Program-made: the position numbers and the translations under genes
Notes under the pieces: model-generated
Database searches by the model: none
What the model saw: the letters and a program-made list of their open reading frames with translations, nothing else
Told to the model about the DNA's origin: nothing
In this document: positions 12,391-23,010 of the stretch, piece by piece
Numbering within the stretch: the first letter of the stretch is position 1
Layout: each line of letters starts with the position of its first letter
DNA from: Deuterostichococcus epilithicus
Lineage: Eukaryota > Chlorophyta > Trebouxiophyceae > Prasiolales > Stichococcaceae
Length of the DNA: 64,000 nucleotides
Reading direction: 5' to 3'
Assembly: GCA_033439295.1 (NCBI GenBank)
Contig: JAVTLE010000007.1
Span: forward strand, 496,001-560,000

Positions 12391-13557
12391 TCAAATATGG
12401 CTTGGCAGCGGCAGGCGTTTCTTCGTGATCTGCAAGCCACACGGCGCACCATGCAGTCGGAGTTGAGTTAAAGTTTTTGAGTAAGCAGTGCAAGCACGCC
12501 TCGTAACTGCGCCCATGGGTGTAGTGAATGTATCAACGTTGCAGAAGCTCTCAGCCTGTAGCCGGCTGACAGTCGAAAACATCAGATGTTTTAAGTGCAG
12601 GAGATTATTGCGACAGCCAGAACCCTGCTCCTTGGATGGGCGCACCTTCAGCTTGGCCTTCCGCATGACCTTCCCGGCCTTGGCGTTGGCCTTGGCCTCG
12701 ACCTTGGCATCGCGCTCCCGGTGCGCGGCCGCCCGGCGCACTAGCTGCGCCTGGGCGCGGGAGGCGCGGCTGCCGCCTGCGCCAGCCGCGGCGGAGAGGC
12801 TGGCATCCTTGCGGCGGTCGACGGCGGCGTTCTGGGCCAGTTTCGTATGCTTCGCAGCCTGCAGTGTTCACATGCACGAAGACATGATGGCCCGGGCTGC
12901 TTGTGGCGCACACTATCAACGAAGCTTACATTGAAAACCTCGTGCAACCAGAAGAGCAGTATCGAGTCTGCCGGATTTGCTTCGTCTGCGGGTACGTGTG
13001 CGAGCGCCTTGTTTCTGTGCACTGCTCACCCGGATGGCAGCGACCTTCTCCTCGGCGGGATGCAGAATTGCGGACGACGCGGCGCGGGCCACCAGCTCCT
13101 TCTGGTCTGCCTCCTCTTTGATGCGCTGTGCCTTGCTTTCCGCAGAGCTCGCGCGGCGGTGGGCACCGCCGGCTGTTGCTCCGCCGGCCTTGTGCCGCAG
13201 CTGCGACGCTTTCACTGACGCCTTGGCTGCCTTCTGCCGCACACCCTCGTGCTTCACGGACAAACTCCAGCCCTGGTGCCCGTTGTGATGGCCCCCGCCC
13301 GGCTGGCCGCCAACCGGGTGCTGGCCGCCGGGGTGGCCACCGGCCGGGTAGCCACCGTCAGGGTGGCCGCTGGCCGGGTGGCTACCAGCAGGGTGCCGGC
13401 CGCCGGGATGGCCACCTATGGGGTGGCCACCGGCGGGGCGGCCACCGGCATGGTGGCCGCCAGGGACGTACAATGTGCCGGGATGTGGCGCGCCACGGGG
13501 GACGGGCGCGTAGCCTGCTCCGCCACCTTCAAACTTGTGGTCGGTGCTGCAATACAC
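12391..13557 (-). CDS. GGHP-repeat protein with basic, lysine/alanine-rich C-terminal half
   Basis: Not recognised as a known family. Two exons join in phase 0: a first exon ending at 13030 (donor GTGAGC after VAAIR) and a second starting at 12858 (AAKHTKLAQNAAVDRRKDAS). The N-terminal part holds about a dozen imperfect five-residue repeats of the form GGHPx (about 13290-13475). It is followed by a charged helical region rich in K, A, R and Q, likely coiled coil (KASVKASQLRHKAGG, SKAQRIKEEADQKELVARA), and a strongly basic segment (KVEAKANAKAGKVMRKAKLKV). The frame opens after a plausible acceptor (TATTGCAG at about 13545) with no ATG, so at least one 5' exon is missing from the model. The tail to 12391 may also contain an unseen intron. 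A structural or nucleic-acid-binding role is possible but unproven. Confidence 0.55.
13290..13475 (-). repeat. 15-bp coding minisatellite (GGHPx repeats)
   Basis: Imperfect tandem 15-base units built on GGTGGCCACCCG-like sequence encode the GGHPx array of the surrounding gene. Variation between units is mostly at the fifth residue (A, I, G, V, D). Confidence 0.8.
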
Positions 13558-13929
13558 AGTGGCATTTGAGTCGGTTGTAGAAGTATCTAGGACTTCTCAT
13601 CGGGTTGGCAGATGTGTGCTATTGCAAATACATACAACTACGTGCTGACAGTGAGCCGCACAGGTCCCCAACATGCGCCAAGCAGGTGTGCACCTGGTGT
13701 ACGATTTCTGGGGGCGGCCTTGCCCCCCAGCATTGGCGTCAATGGCCAGCCAGCGGCAACACAGCAGCGCACAACACCTGCACCGGAAAACAAGTGGAGC
13801 TGACAGCATGACGCTTTTCCTCTGCAGCGGAGCTAGCAGGATGTCCCATTGCCAGCATACTTGGCAGCTGTGTGGATGCGGCTGTCACGATTTCACAGTA
13901 CCGCTGTTGTCATTTTTTTGTTGGTTCTT
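13558..13929. other. Short intergenic stretch, possibly with a 5' exon of the GGHP gene
   Basis: About 370 bases. No exon can be assigned. A minus-strand frame at 13809-13597 begins with a short hydrophobic, cysteine-rich stretch, but it cannot be tied to the downstream gene by a clear splice pair. Confidence 0.4.
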
Positions 13930-15792
13930 CTAAGGAGCGTCCAGACCAAAGCCAAGTCCTAGGACAAGCAATGCGGCACAGTGCGGCATCCCACGTGTGT
14001 GTGCGCGTGCGGCGGGGAGTTTTTCAAAGTTTGTCGTTCGAAATATGTCGGTGGAGGACTCTGAAACCGCTAGGGAATACATGCTGCTGTCATAAGGCGG
14101 ACAGTGTCGCACAAATTGTTCTGACACAAGAGGATGCCACGAAGTGGTTTGAAAAGGCACCCACCCTGCAATGAGGCCGCCGCCACAGCAGTTACTACCG
14201 CCGCAGCCCTCGCAGCAGTCGTCGCAGCATCCTTTGCAGCCGCAGCACCCCTTGCAGCAGTCGCCACAGCCGCAGCAGTCGCAGCAGCCATCGCAGCAGT
14301 CGCACTTGCAGCAGTCGCAGCAGCCGCAGCAGCAGTCGCACTTGCAGCAGTCGCCACAGCCGCAGCAGTCGCAGCAGCCATCGCAGCAGTCGCACTTGCA
14401 GCAGTCGTCGCAGCCGCAGCAGTCGCCGCAGCAGTCGCACTTGCAGCAGTCGCCGCAGCAATCGCCACAGCCGCAATCGCCGCAGACCTTACTGCAGTCG
14501 CAACCGCAGGTGTCGCCACACCCCTCGCAGCAGTCGCCGGCGCACAGCCCGCAGCAGCCGCCAGCGCAGCACGCCGCACCGCCGAGAGCCACGTGCGGCA
14601 TGGCCGGCAGCGAAGGCAGGCTCGGCACGCCACCGATGTGCAGGCCGCCGATGCCGCCGCCCTGGCGTCGCCGGCTGCTGGCGAAGTTTGGGAACTTGAC
14701 CGACAACTGGACGTCCAGGTTGCGCAGCCACGGCTCGTTGGCGGAGGCCGCCCAGGACCGGGCGACATGGCCGCCGACGCGCAGCAGCCCCGCGATGCTC
14801 TTGAGGGCGCCGCTTGCCAAAAACTTTTGCAGCGGGAACCGCTGCAACAGGTCGATGCCGACATTGATGAGCGGGCCCGCGCCTGGGAACGCTGCGCACA
14901 GCATCGCCTATGAGCATGAGGACCTTGGGCTTTGTGGTTGGGGTCTAGGGTTCAGGGCAGTGGTGCGCATCTCCAAATCTGGGACAGACTTCCAGTGACA
15001 GATGTATGATATAACTACTGATTTTGGATGCCACGGTGAGGCAATGCGACTTGTCAAATGGGACATCCTTTTTGTACAAAGCTTTCACCACAGCTGATGC
15101 GCTCAAAGCCTCCTAGAAGGGAAGCAAACAGGAAGTAAGACGTACTTTCGCAGTCATGCCCAGCAGGCGGGTGACCATCTGCTCAGGCGTAAGGCCTGAG
15201 GCACCAGACAAAATTGCAGCAATTTCGCCGACATCAATGCCAACGACAGAGCTCATTGCCGGGCCCATCAGCTGCTGCACCCACGGCGACTGCAACAGCG
15301 GCCCCGCAAAGCCTGCGCCAGGAAGCAATAGATGGTTCGAAAGAAAACTCGAGATGCTCGGCCAGGCCGCAGGCGGTGACTGCTGGCCCAGATGGGCATG
15401 TAAAATTGTGTTGCGTATGCAGCGCAGGAGGACGAAGGCATGCTGTTGCTGGCACAGGACTCGGTTACCAAGCGGCTTACTGGCAGGGCCCTGGGAAAGG
15501 TTGACGCCAAAGCCCGCGGCCAGCTGCGAGGTCATGCTCTTGGCCAGATCTGCCATCATTGGCGGCACCTGCAGTGGCAGCAGGCACATTGTAAAGGCGA
15601 TGAGGCAGCAATACATGCCGAGGTGCTGATCCAAAGGCAAGTTGGGGGAATGCATCATCAAGCAGCAATGGCAATGCAACGAATAGGCCCCAAGCCCGCG
15701 TTGGAGAGAGCATAGATTTACGCTGGGCACGCCGCCAGGGCCGACTACGATGCCCGCGTCCAGGGAGCCAAACTGCTGGGCCAGATCGGCGA

Positions 15793-15823
<31 letters not shown>

Positions 15824-17488
15824 ACCGCCACACACGCCGCCGAAAGCAGAGCCCAGGTCTTTCCAGATTGCGCCTCCTGCCTACAGTAGGGGTTGCCGCA
15901 CAGCTGTTTTGGGTCCCAAAGTATGCATCCTTAGCGGCCTTGATGGACGTGTTATGCAGAGCACCGCGCTGTTATAAATATGGGTGGCAGCATGCACTGA
16001 AAAATGCATGGTGTGTGTTCCGAACTCTGCACCACTCACCCGCTCGATGTTGCCATCAGCAACGAAATTTTGCAGCGGGAAGTCCTGCACCAGGCCGCCA
16101 CCCACAGACTGCATGAGCGACTGTCCCGCCCCTGCCACCTGGTTGACGCCGCCCACCACCTGCATAGAGTGATCTCAATCGGCACACGTTTGTTTGGCTG
16201 GATGCACTTGCATCTGGCAAAACGCACATCTATATAATGACATGACCGTCACATGTGAACGTGGGTGCATGAGCTTGAGCCTGCTTCTTGAGAGGGCGAA
16301 GCAGGCCAAAGGACTCTCGAGCCACTGAAAGGGCTGGCTCCACACCTCATTGGCTGCGCCAGCCAGCCGGTTGATGCCATCAGCGAGCTGATTGACGCCG
16401 TTACCGACCTGATTGATGCTGCGGGTGGTTTGGTTGGCCTCCGCTGCCGTTGCCTGCATCGCGCAACAGTATTGCTTTACCAAGGCTGCGAGGCTGATGA
16501 ATTGGGCACGCTTTCTACACACGACTCTGGTCGCGCAACCTGCCCGACTTTGAGCAAGTCAGGATACTTTCGAAGTACCCATAGTCACTGCATGAGGTAA
16601 ACACGACAGGACTCCTGTCAACAGCGTCATCATACCATGTCTGAAGGACCTCTCGTGTTGCACATGAATGCAGTGCCTCTGGTGAGAATTTGTTGCAGGA
16701 TCAATGTGAGCGCCAAACCTGCATGGCGCGGGAGGTGGAGGCCAGGCCGCGTGCGACCACCTGCCAAGGCGCAAGGCCGTGCCGTGGCGGCGCACGAGCA
16801 GCGCTGCCGACTGGGTGATGCTGCTGATGTTGCTGCTGATGGCCATAGCCAGGCTGGTGCTGGTGGCCGCCGCCGCCCTGGTGATGCTGCTGCAGGCTGG
16901 AGCCGTGTGAGTGGGGCTGGCCGCCGCCGCCGTTGCCACCGCCGCCGCCGCCTCCATGGCCGTGAGCTGCCGTCCGCTGCGGGAGCAGGTCCGCAACGCC
17001 ACCGACCTTGGGGTCACTTCCGAGTGCCCCGGCCTCGGTGGCGGCCTCCAGCTGGCGCGCCCATGCAGAATCAGCGAAGGCCGCCGCAAAGTCTGCGTTG
17101 CCGTCAGATAGTCACAAGCCAGAAGTAATGCCCTATCTTGGTCAATTGGACAACTCGCACACCCGCACATGCTGCGCCACCAACCGGTTGGGCATGGCAT
17201 GTTAGCACCTTTCACCGGCGCTGCCACGAACAATCATGCAACGAGGAGAGCATGCCTGCACAGGATCATGCGATGCCGTGATGACCGCTTGCAAAGTGCC
17301 AAAGCCACATCAAATTCACCTTCCTTCGAACTGGTTACGACATGGTAGTCGCGGGAAAGTTGTTCACTCATCGCCTCGCACAGTTCTCGGACCTCTGTTG
17401 TACATTGCGGCTGGCCGTCAGGCCCCACTTGGATCGAGGGCCCTAGAGCGGCCAGTTGGGCCGCGAAATCTGTCGCTACTGTCGCCAT
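13930..17488 (-). CDS. Unrecognised Gly/Gln/His-rich protein with ultra-cysteine-rich C-terminus
   Basis: Eight exons join in phase: 17488-17320, 17092-16719, 16453-16346, 16159-16040, 15880-15722, 15568-15481, 15312-15146 and from 14882. The N-terminus (MATVATDFAAQLAALGPS) is soluble-looking. Exon 2 is rich in G, H and Q. Exon 3 has NQ-spaced repeats (NQVGNGVNQLADGINRLAG). Exons 4 and 8 share a related core (DFPLQNFVADGNIERV and RFPLQKFLASGALKSI), suggesting internal duplication. The last exon ends in about 130 residues of which roughly half are cysteine, in units such as CCKCDCC and GDCCGDCC. It may bind metal or form a disulfide-rich structure. No signal peptide is evident, which favours intracellular metal binding. 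The C-terminal end after the cysteine array (to 13930) is uncertain and may be spliced. I cannot name the family. Confidence 0.6.
14165..14580 (-). repeat. Trinucleotide-rich coding repeat encoding Cys-Cys arrays
   Basis: On the plus strand this is a GCAGCAGTCG-type tract with higher-order units of about 60-70 bases. It is open in several frames on both strands. On the minus strand it encodes CC-x-C-D-C-C units in phase with seven well-joined upstream exons. I therefore take the cysteine reading as the real one and the plus-strand poly-Gln/Ser and poly-Ala/Val readings as shadows. Confidence 0.7.
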
Positions 17489-18269
17489 CCCTGCAGGCAG
17501 CCTTGTTTAGACTCAGATAAATCATTCACTAAAGCTTGATTTGGTGTGGTGCATCTCAAGTAGGCCAGCTGGGCCTGCCTGCAGGGTGGTCGAGAAGGTG
17601 AATTTAAGGCCCATGCATGCAGGCCTGTATCCTACCCGTACCAAAGCCTGCTCCAAGCATGTCTTGCACATGGCGGATGACACGCATGCTCATCCGCCAA
17701 AGGAGTGGTGCTGAGTTTCACATCACGTGCGCTCATTGGGCAACACTATGATCGCACGGTACCTCCGTCTTGCCGCTGGTATACCAGAGCGAGGCTCTAG
17801 GCGCCTCAGAGAACTGTGGCTACCTCTAAGATCCTTGCTGCCGAGGTCACGTACGGAACGGGACGGTGTCGGCTGCCCCCTGACGGCGCGCTGCTACTGA
17901 TTGACCCCTGAACATACATGCACAAACGACGACCACAAGCAATCTTTGCTGCCCTCAGGAGACAGCAGCGACAGCCCGACTGCTAATAAAAAAGGATAGC
18001 GTCACGCAAAAGCGCATGCGTGGGGTCACGTGGGGCTAGAGTGCACTCAGCCATTGATGACGACCCTATTCCTATTGTGACCCCAATCGCATACCGATAA
18101 AGAGCGGAGCTCGGGCACTCTTCACTGATCCTGTATCTCATACGGCGCACATCTCAGCATTACAGGCTCTGCTATTCGCATGCATGTCGATTGGACCCGG
18201 GCGAGCCTTCTGAGACCAACGGTTCAGGGGAACGGCGCAAGCCCGCAACCTTGCACATCCGCGCCGTAG
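17489..18269. other. Intergenic region, no gene recognised
   Basis: About 780 bases upstream of the cysteine-rich gene and left of duplicated block A. No exon, repeat or RNA gene can be supported. Confidence 0.5.
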
Positions 18270-18284
18270 TCGAGTCCCACGCAG

Positions 18285-18660
18285 CGTAAGCGCTGCTGTC
18301 GATGAAGGAGCGAGTCCTCCTTCGCTATTGGCGGCTATAGCCGCCATCAGCAGCGTGTTGATCCTAATCCTCCGGTATACGAGAATGTAGCAGGCTATCG
18401 CACCTGGCTTACTCCCTTCTGATTGGTGCAATGGTTTTCCGGGACGCACGCGTCCAGCCGAGCCGCATGCAGGCTGCGGGAGGCGAGCTGATACGCGTCG
18501 ACGAAGCGTCCGTCGCGCGTGCACGTTATTCGGCCGAAGAGACAAGATACAGACGCTGGTTCGAATAATGATTGCGCTTCGAGACGCGTCTGTGCATCGT
18601 ACAGGACAATTTGAAAGTTCTTCAACCCTCGCAAGATTGCCAGGACACCTGCAAGGAAGT
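18285..18660 (+). pseudogene. Disrupted copy of a small conserved reading frame
   Basis: The sequence aligns with the 142-codon frame at 32252-32680. The hydrophobic start is still readable here (SLLAAIAAISSVLILILRYTR) but it runs into a TAG at once, and the frame is not open downstream. It may be a decayed gene or simply noncoding sequence shared by the duplication. Confidence 0.35.
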
Positions 18661-18892
18661 CACTCGGAAGTTTCGTGGATTAGAGATGTGGATAGAGACA
18701 CTGCGTAGAGGATCTCTGGATGCATGATGTGATGCATGGGAATATCAATACGACGATTCCCATGCCCCTAGTTGTAGCCTACTCGTATCACCGGGGTACC
18801 TGTGTTCGGAGCGAATGGACTTGCTCCCATAAACAAATGGGATGAGCGAGGATGAACGCGCAACGGCAACATCGAGTAGAGCACTGCTACGG

Positions 18893-20440
18893 TCATCCCA
18901 CGACTTGCATGCCTGGCAGCTCCATGTTCATGTCTGCGACATCCCAGGGCCCGGATGGAATGGCTGCACGACGCTGAACGCCAACGAGGGAGATGGGGCA
19001 CACGAACATGACAAAACACAGCACGAACACGTACAGGCACAGTAGGAGCGGCGAAAACAGCAGCAGGGCCGCGCATGCCAGGCTGCAGATGGCAGTGGTG
19101 ATGCCCGACAGCGCCGGGTGCCGGTCTGTCAGCGAGTGCAGCGCGTACGGAAGAACCAAGTACACCTCCAGACTGAGCAACACCTGCAAGTGGCGACACT
19201 GGAGGATTTGGAACGTCGAACCTTGCCAGGGTCTATTCTGCCCGCCCGCCCGCCTGCGCGACCGGCTGCTGCACGCGGTTTGCAGCCGCTGCTTGTAGTA
19301 GAACAGCCTATTATACTGCTGCTGGTGCTGCTGCTGCCGACCTTGCAAAATCCTACGGCACACGACAACGGAGCGTGGCAACGCAAAGCTGCATGCTCAC
19401 CTGGCTGAAGACCTGGAGGTGGCTGTCCAGCCTGCTGGCGATGAGCACGGAAGCAAACACCGCGGCGGCCAGCGAGATCGCGCCGGCCGCTTTGTCCGTC
19501 AGTGACAGCCGCAGTCGGTAGTCGTGCAGGAACAGGTGCAGCAGCAGCATGTAGATTGCGACGGCGACGACCGTGTCCGAGCTGGTCGTGCGAGTCAGCG
19601 TCTGCGGGCACACAGCAGTCGGCAGCGGGTATACGAAAGTGAATTTGCATGAGCTGGTGCTTGGAGTCCGGTCCTGCAGGCGCACAGCAATGCCAGGGTG
19701 CGCAAGAGCATTTCATGCACACGCGAGGTCAGCAGACCAGCCGAGTGAACATTGTGTTGCGGCCAGCGTGTGCGAGTGTACAGCCGCCATGTGTGAGTTG
19801 GTGGGCAAGGATCATCAGCAGTGCCACAGGTGTCCATGGCAGGAGGCAGACAGGAAAGGAACGTGTCTCATCGGCGGAAAGAATCAAGTTTCGATATGCA
19901 AAAGGTGTCGCACTCGCAGTAGCGGTGACAGGAGGTAGGTGCCCGCAATCAACAGCGCCGTGCGGCGAACTGCCAGCCCAGCACGCCGCGATGAGCGAGA
20001 GCTGCCCATGGTCATGGTGGCAAGGGCGGCGGCTCCCACAAAGTCAAACAGCAGCAGGGTGGTGGGGCCCAGCCTGCCCTGCAGAGGGCGCGGTGACTGT
20101 GATTTGTTGCCAGCAGGGTGCCGCGCAGGCAGGGAAGCACGAGTGCAGTCCACCTCGCTCAGGAGCCAGACTGATAGCAGAAACATTCAGCAGCATGCGG
20201 CGTCGTGTTGGATGCCTTTCTGGCCGCCCTTACCTGATGCAGGTGGACCGTGACAGCGCTAACCACGCCAACAATGCTGATCTGGCGCGCCACAATGCTG
20301 GCGTCCGCCACGGTCTGACGGTAGCTCCAAGCCACGTCCCGCTTCAGTACCAGCGAGCTGAGGAAATCGTCATCGACGTGGTTGTCTGGCACAAGGCACT
20401 CTTGCCAAAGGCGCCGCCGCTGCCCGCCGGCAAGGTGCAT
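18893..20440 (-). CDS. PIGC: PIG-C / GPI2, subunit of GPI N-acetylglucosaminyltransferase (intact copy)
   Basis: Multi-pass ER membrane subunit of the complex that makes GlcNAc-phosphatidylinositol, the first step of GPI-anchor synthesis. Four exons join in phase 0: 20440-20234 (69 aa), 20078-19914 (55), 19601-19401 (67) and 19183-18893 (96 plus stop), giving 287 aa against 297 in human PIGC. Family blocks are seen in order: LWQECLVPDNHVDDDFL, then LTRTTSSDTVVAVAIYMLLLH, DKAAGAISLAAAVFASVLIA with SRLDSHLQVF, LPYALHSLTDRHPALSG, and near the end VQRRAAIPSGPWDVADM, which matches the conserved GPWDEA ending. It is transcribed away from the truncated GT61 copy. All donors except exon 2 (CGA|GTGCGA) look standard. 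Nothing is missing, so this is probably the functional PIG-C of the pair. Confidence 0.92.
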
Positions 20441-21179
20441 GCCGCCTGGGGGGGCGCCCAATGTGTCTGTGCCAGTGCGACTGCAAACAGGACGCGAGCA
20501 GCTTTGTGTCTGCGCACTTGTATAGCAAGCAGACGACTTCCTCACACGGCAGGCAGACATGGACGACTCCATCTGCACGCTGCACCGAGGCCCGGTGGCG
20601 TACCCGGGCAACAGCACATCGAGTGGATGCTGTCTGTGCAAACACACCTTTGGGCAGCGCCTGTTACACTGATTGGATCTCAGCGCGGCTTTGATGACAC
20701 CGCAGCTGCCTGCATGTTGCTGCGGCAACACTGCACACTGCATGCATCAAGAAGTCGGTGGCTCGCCAGTGATCAGGTGTGTGCATAGCATTCGAAGCCG
20801 GTGCTGACTCCAGCTGATGTCCACGGCTTGCTGCTCGCTTGCTGACGAGAAACTGCAGTACGATGCACACTAGTTGAAACTCAAATTGAGACTGACTAGC
20901 GATCGCGGACCTCGCAACAAAGCTGTCGACACACGCTTCTGTATGACATTGCTGGATGTTGCACTATCATTCAGCCAGTCCGGGCATGCATTTGCACTTG
21001 CATGTCGTGCATCGCTGCAGGGTGTAGGCAATCGACCATGCTTGCTGGCTTCCGTTGCGGACAGGCGTGAACGCCATTCGCTTTTCAAGAAGTCCGCACA
21101 AGCCTGGTTTGATCAGCTCCCAGGTCCACACGCACGCGGGCTCGGTTATCGACCGTGTGACAATGATTTACGTGCGTTG
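20441..21179. other. Divergent intergenic region between PIG-C and GT61 (copy A)
   Basis: About 740 bases separate the two divergent start codons and correspond to 34831-35572 in copy B. They probably contain both promoters. No specific element can be supported. Confidence 0.5.
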
Positions 21180-21830
21180 ATGGTTCAGATCACCCTTGCT
21201 GCTCTCGCACCGCTGCTTCTGTACACAGTTTGGGTCTGCTCGGCTGCCATTGATCCTCGACAGTACGACACTGATTTCAAGCACCACTTGGTGTACTTTG
21301 GCATCGATTTCGTGGACCTGGTCTTCGGCTGCCGGGTTGCCAGCCACGCATGCTTCTACTCCTTTGCAGCAGACATCGGTGGGTCAGAGTGCTGATGAAC
21401 CTTGCACGGTGGAGCGGTGGCAACGAGACTGCAAGCTCGCCAGAGCATGACTCGCCACCGTGACGGCGCAGCTGAGCATGCCGCCGTGCGCCGGCGCTGC
21501 CACTCAGCAGAACCCTGTCACGCTGTCAGGCGCAGATGCAACAGGCATGGCGTGTGCATCAAGACGCGGTGCTGCTGCATCGTGCGGCGCAATTTGCCGG
21601 CCTGGCTGCTGGCGGCGTTCCCGAGCAGCTGGCCCGCAGAGGCGCAGAGGACCGGCCGGCGGGCCTACCTGTTTGGCCGCACCCACGGCCTGAACCCGAC
21701 GCACGTCGCCAGCCTGCAATTTCTGCCGCTCGTCAGGTGAATGGACCAGGCGGACATCGCGCTGGGCCAGGCACGCTCCATCCCCAATCCCAGCCTTGCC
21801 AAGATGGAAGATTCGAAGATAGCTAAATTT
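21180..21830 (+). pseudogene. Truncated GT61 glycosyltransferase (copy A)
   Basis: Exon 1 (21180-21378) encodes a signal/anchor and HHLVYFGIDFVDLVFGC. Exon 2 begins at about 21509 (EPCHAVRRRCNRHGVC) and continues through AWLLAAFPSSWPAE and YLFGRTHGLNPTHVASL to CTCGTCAG at about 21738. Both exons match the intact gene at 35573-37396, with a four-residue insertion (QRTG). Homology stops at about 21800, and the entire catalytic half is absent, replaced by unrelated repeat-rich DNA. An in-frame TGA also follows the last exon base. Confidence 0.85.
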
Positions 21831-22499
21831 CAAATTTTAATGGAAAAGGCAAGAGAAGGTACTGCGGGCTAATTGTAACTTGTGTGGCTTGCAAAGAAGG
21901 CGGCATCAAAGGTAGCAGTCCTTGCCTTTAGTTGAGAAGAACACGCGGTCTTCCTTTCATCTAGCTTTTCTTTGTACAGAGAAGGCGAGGCGGAAGGAAT
22001 ACCAAGTGGCTACCTTCCATCTCGGTTTCTTTCCCCTACAAGGGCATTTGGTACTGATATTCCAATCCACCGTGTTTATGAAGCTCGGCCCACAAGGCAG
22101 CCCCTCGGCCCGCCTTCCATCTTGCTTTCTTCCATCACAACATCTAGGTCCCACTTTTTGCGGGAAACGCTGTCAGGCCTCCAATTCCGTGCCGATCGCC
22201 GCCATCTTTTATCACTTGGGGTTTAAACCGGTGATCCTTGCGACCGTCCTTGCTTCCTCTACTCGCGCAGCATCAAACGCAAGCATGCTTGGAAAGCTCT
22301 GTTGAGCCTCCCAGGCATCGTTATAGACTGCCTCAGTACTCCAACAGCGCCTGCAGCACTGCCTAAGCCAGGATTACCTCAGCACCTCTAGCCTGACTAA
22401 GGCTTGCCGTTTGCACAGCCGTTTCAGACGCGTTTGCCGTTCAAACGCGATTCGAACGCGTTCAACGGCAGCCAAAATTGCCCAAACGCGCGTTTGGCC

Positions 22500-22790
22500 G
22501 AACCCTGCCTCCGAGCTGGCCGGCCGCACTTAGATATGTTGGGTAGCTCGGAAAGAAGGAAGAAAGCGGAAGAAGAGAAGTGTGGGGGCAGGCCCCCGAG
22601 CTGGCCGGCAGCACATTATTTTTGGCGCCGCCATGAAAGGAGGAAGAAAGGGAAGAAGAAGAACGTGTGGCAGGCCCCCGAGCTGGCCAGCAGCACTCAG
22701 AATATTTTCGGCGCAGACGTGAAGAAAGGGAAGAAGAAGAAGTGGGTGCGGGGCCCCAGCGAGGCTGCAGCACTTTGAAAAAGTCAACAT
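22500..22790. repeat. Tandem repeat, unit about 80-95 bp
   Basis: Three to four imperfect units start with CCCCCGAGCTGGCCGGCAGCAC and continue into an AAGAAAGGGAAGAAGAAG tract, beginning near 22503, 22593, 22674 and 22750. Confidence 0.75.
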
Positions 22791-22799
22791 TGAAACCTT

Positions 22800-23010
22800 G
22801 GAATGGAGGAAGAAAATCTCGGAAATGGAAAGAGAGAAGAGAGTCCCCCCTCTTGGCCAGTGGAGGGAGGAGGAGGAGGAGGAGAGAGAGGAGGTGGAGG
22901 GAGGAGGAAGAGGAGGAGNAGAGAGGAGGTGGAGAGGACTAGGAAGAGGAGGAGGAGAGCGAGAGGAGGAAAGAGAGGAGGGATGGAGGAGGAGGGGGAG
23001 GAGGAGGCAA
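22800..23010. repeat. Purine (GGA/GAG) tract
   Basis: Low-complexity purine-only stretch on the plus strand with one undetermined base at 22919. Such tracts can form triplexes and are hard to sequence. Confidence 0.85.

Larger units (their letters stand above)
18270..21800. repeat. Segmental duplication, copy A (PIG-C / GT61 block)
   Basis: Collinear, same-orientation homology with 32215-36200. Recognisable landmarks are GACGCGTCCAGCCGAGCC plus GCAGGCTGCGGGAGGC (about 18445 and 32392), all four PIG-C exons, the divergent intergenic region, and GT61 exons 1-2. The left edge is near GCGTAAGCGC (about 18285 and 32236). The right edge falls inside GT61 exon 2 at about 21800. The two copies are about 14 kb apart. 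Confidence 0.85.

Noticed and set aside
14134-14998. Long plus-strand frames encoding poly-Gln/Ser or poly-Ala/Val
   Set aside because: They come from a triplet-repeat tract open in many frames. Only the minus-strand Cys frame continues seven in-phase upstream exons.
19649-20788. 379-codon plus-strand reading frame
   Set aside because: It is antisense to PIG-C exons, which match the family over their full length. The plus product has no domain.
22500-23010. Possible Glu/Arg/Lys-rich protein encoded by the purine tract
   Set aside because: Low-complexity DNA open in several frames, containing an undetermined base and no exon signals.
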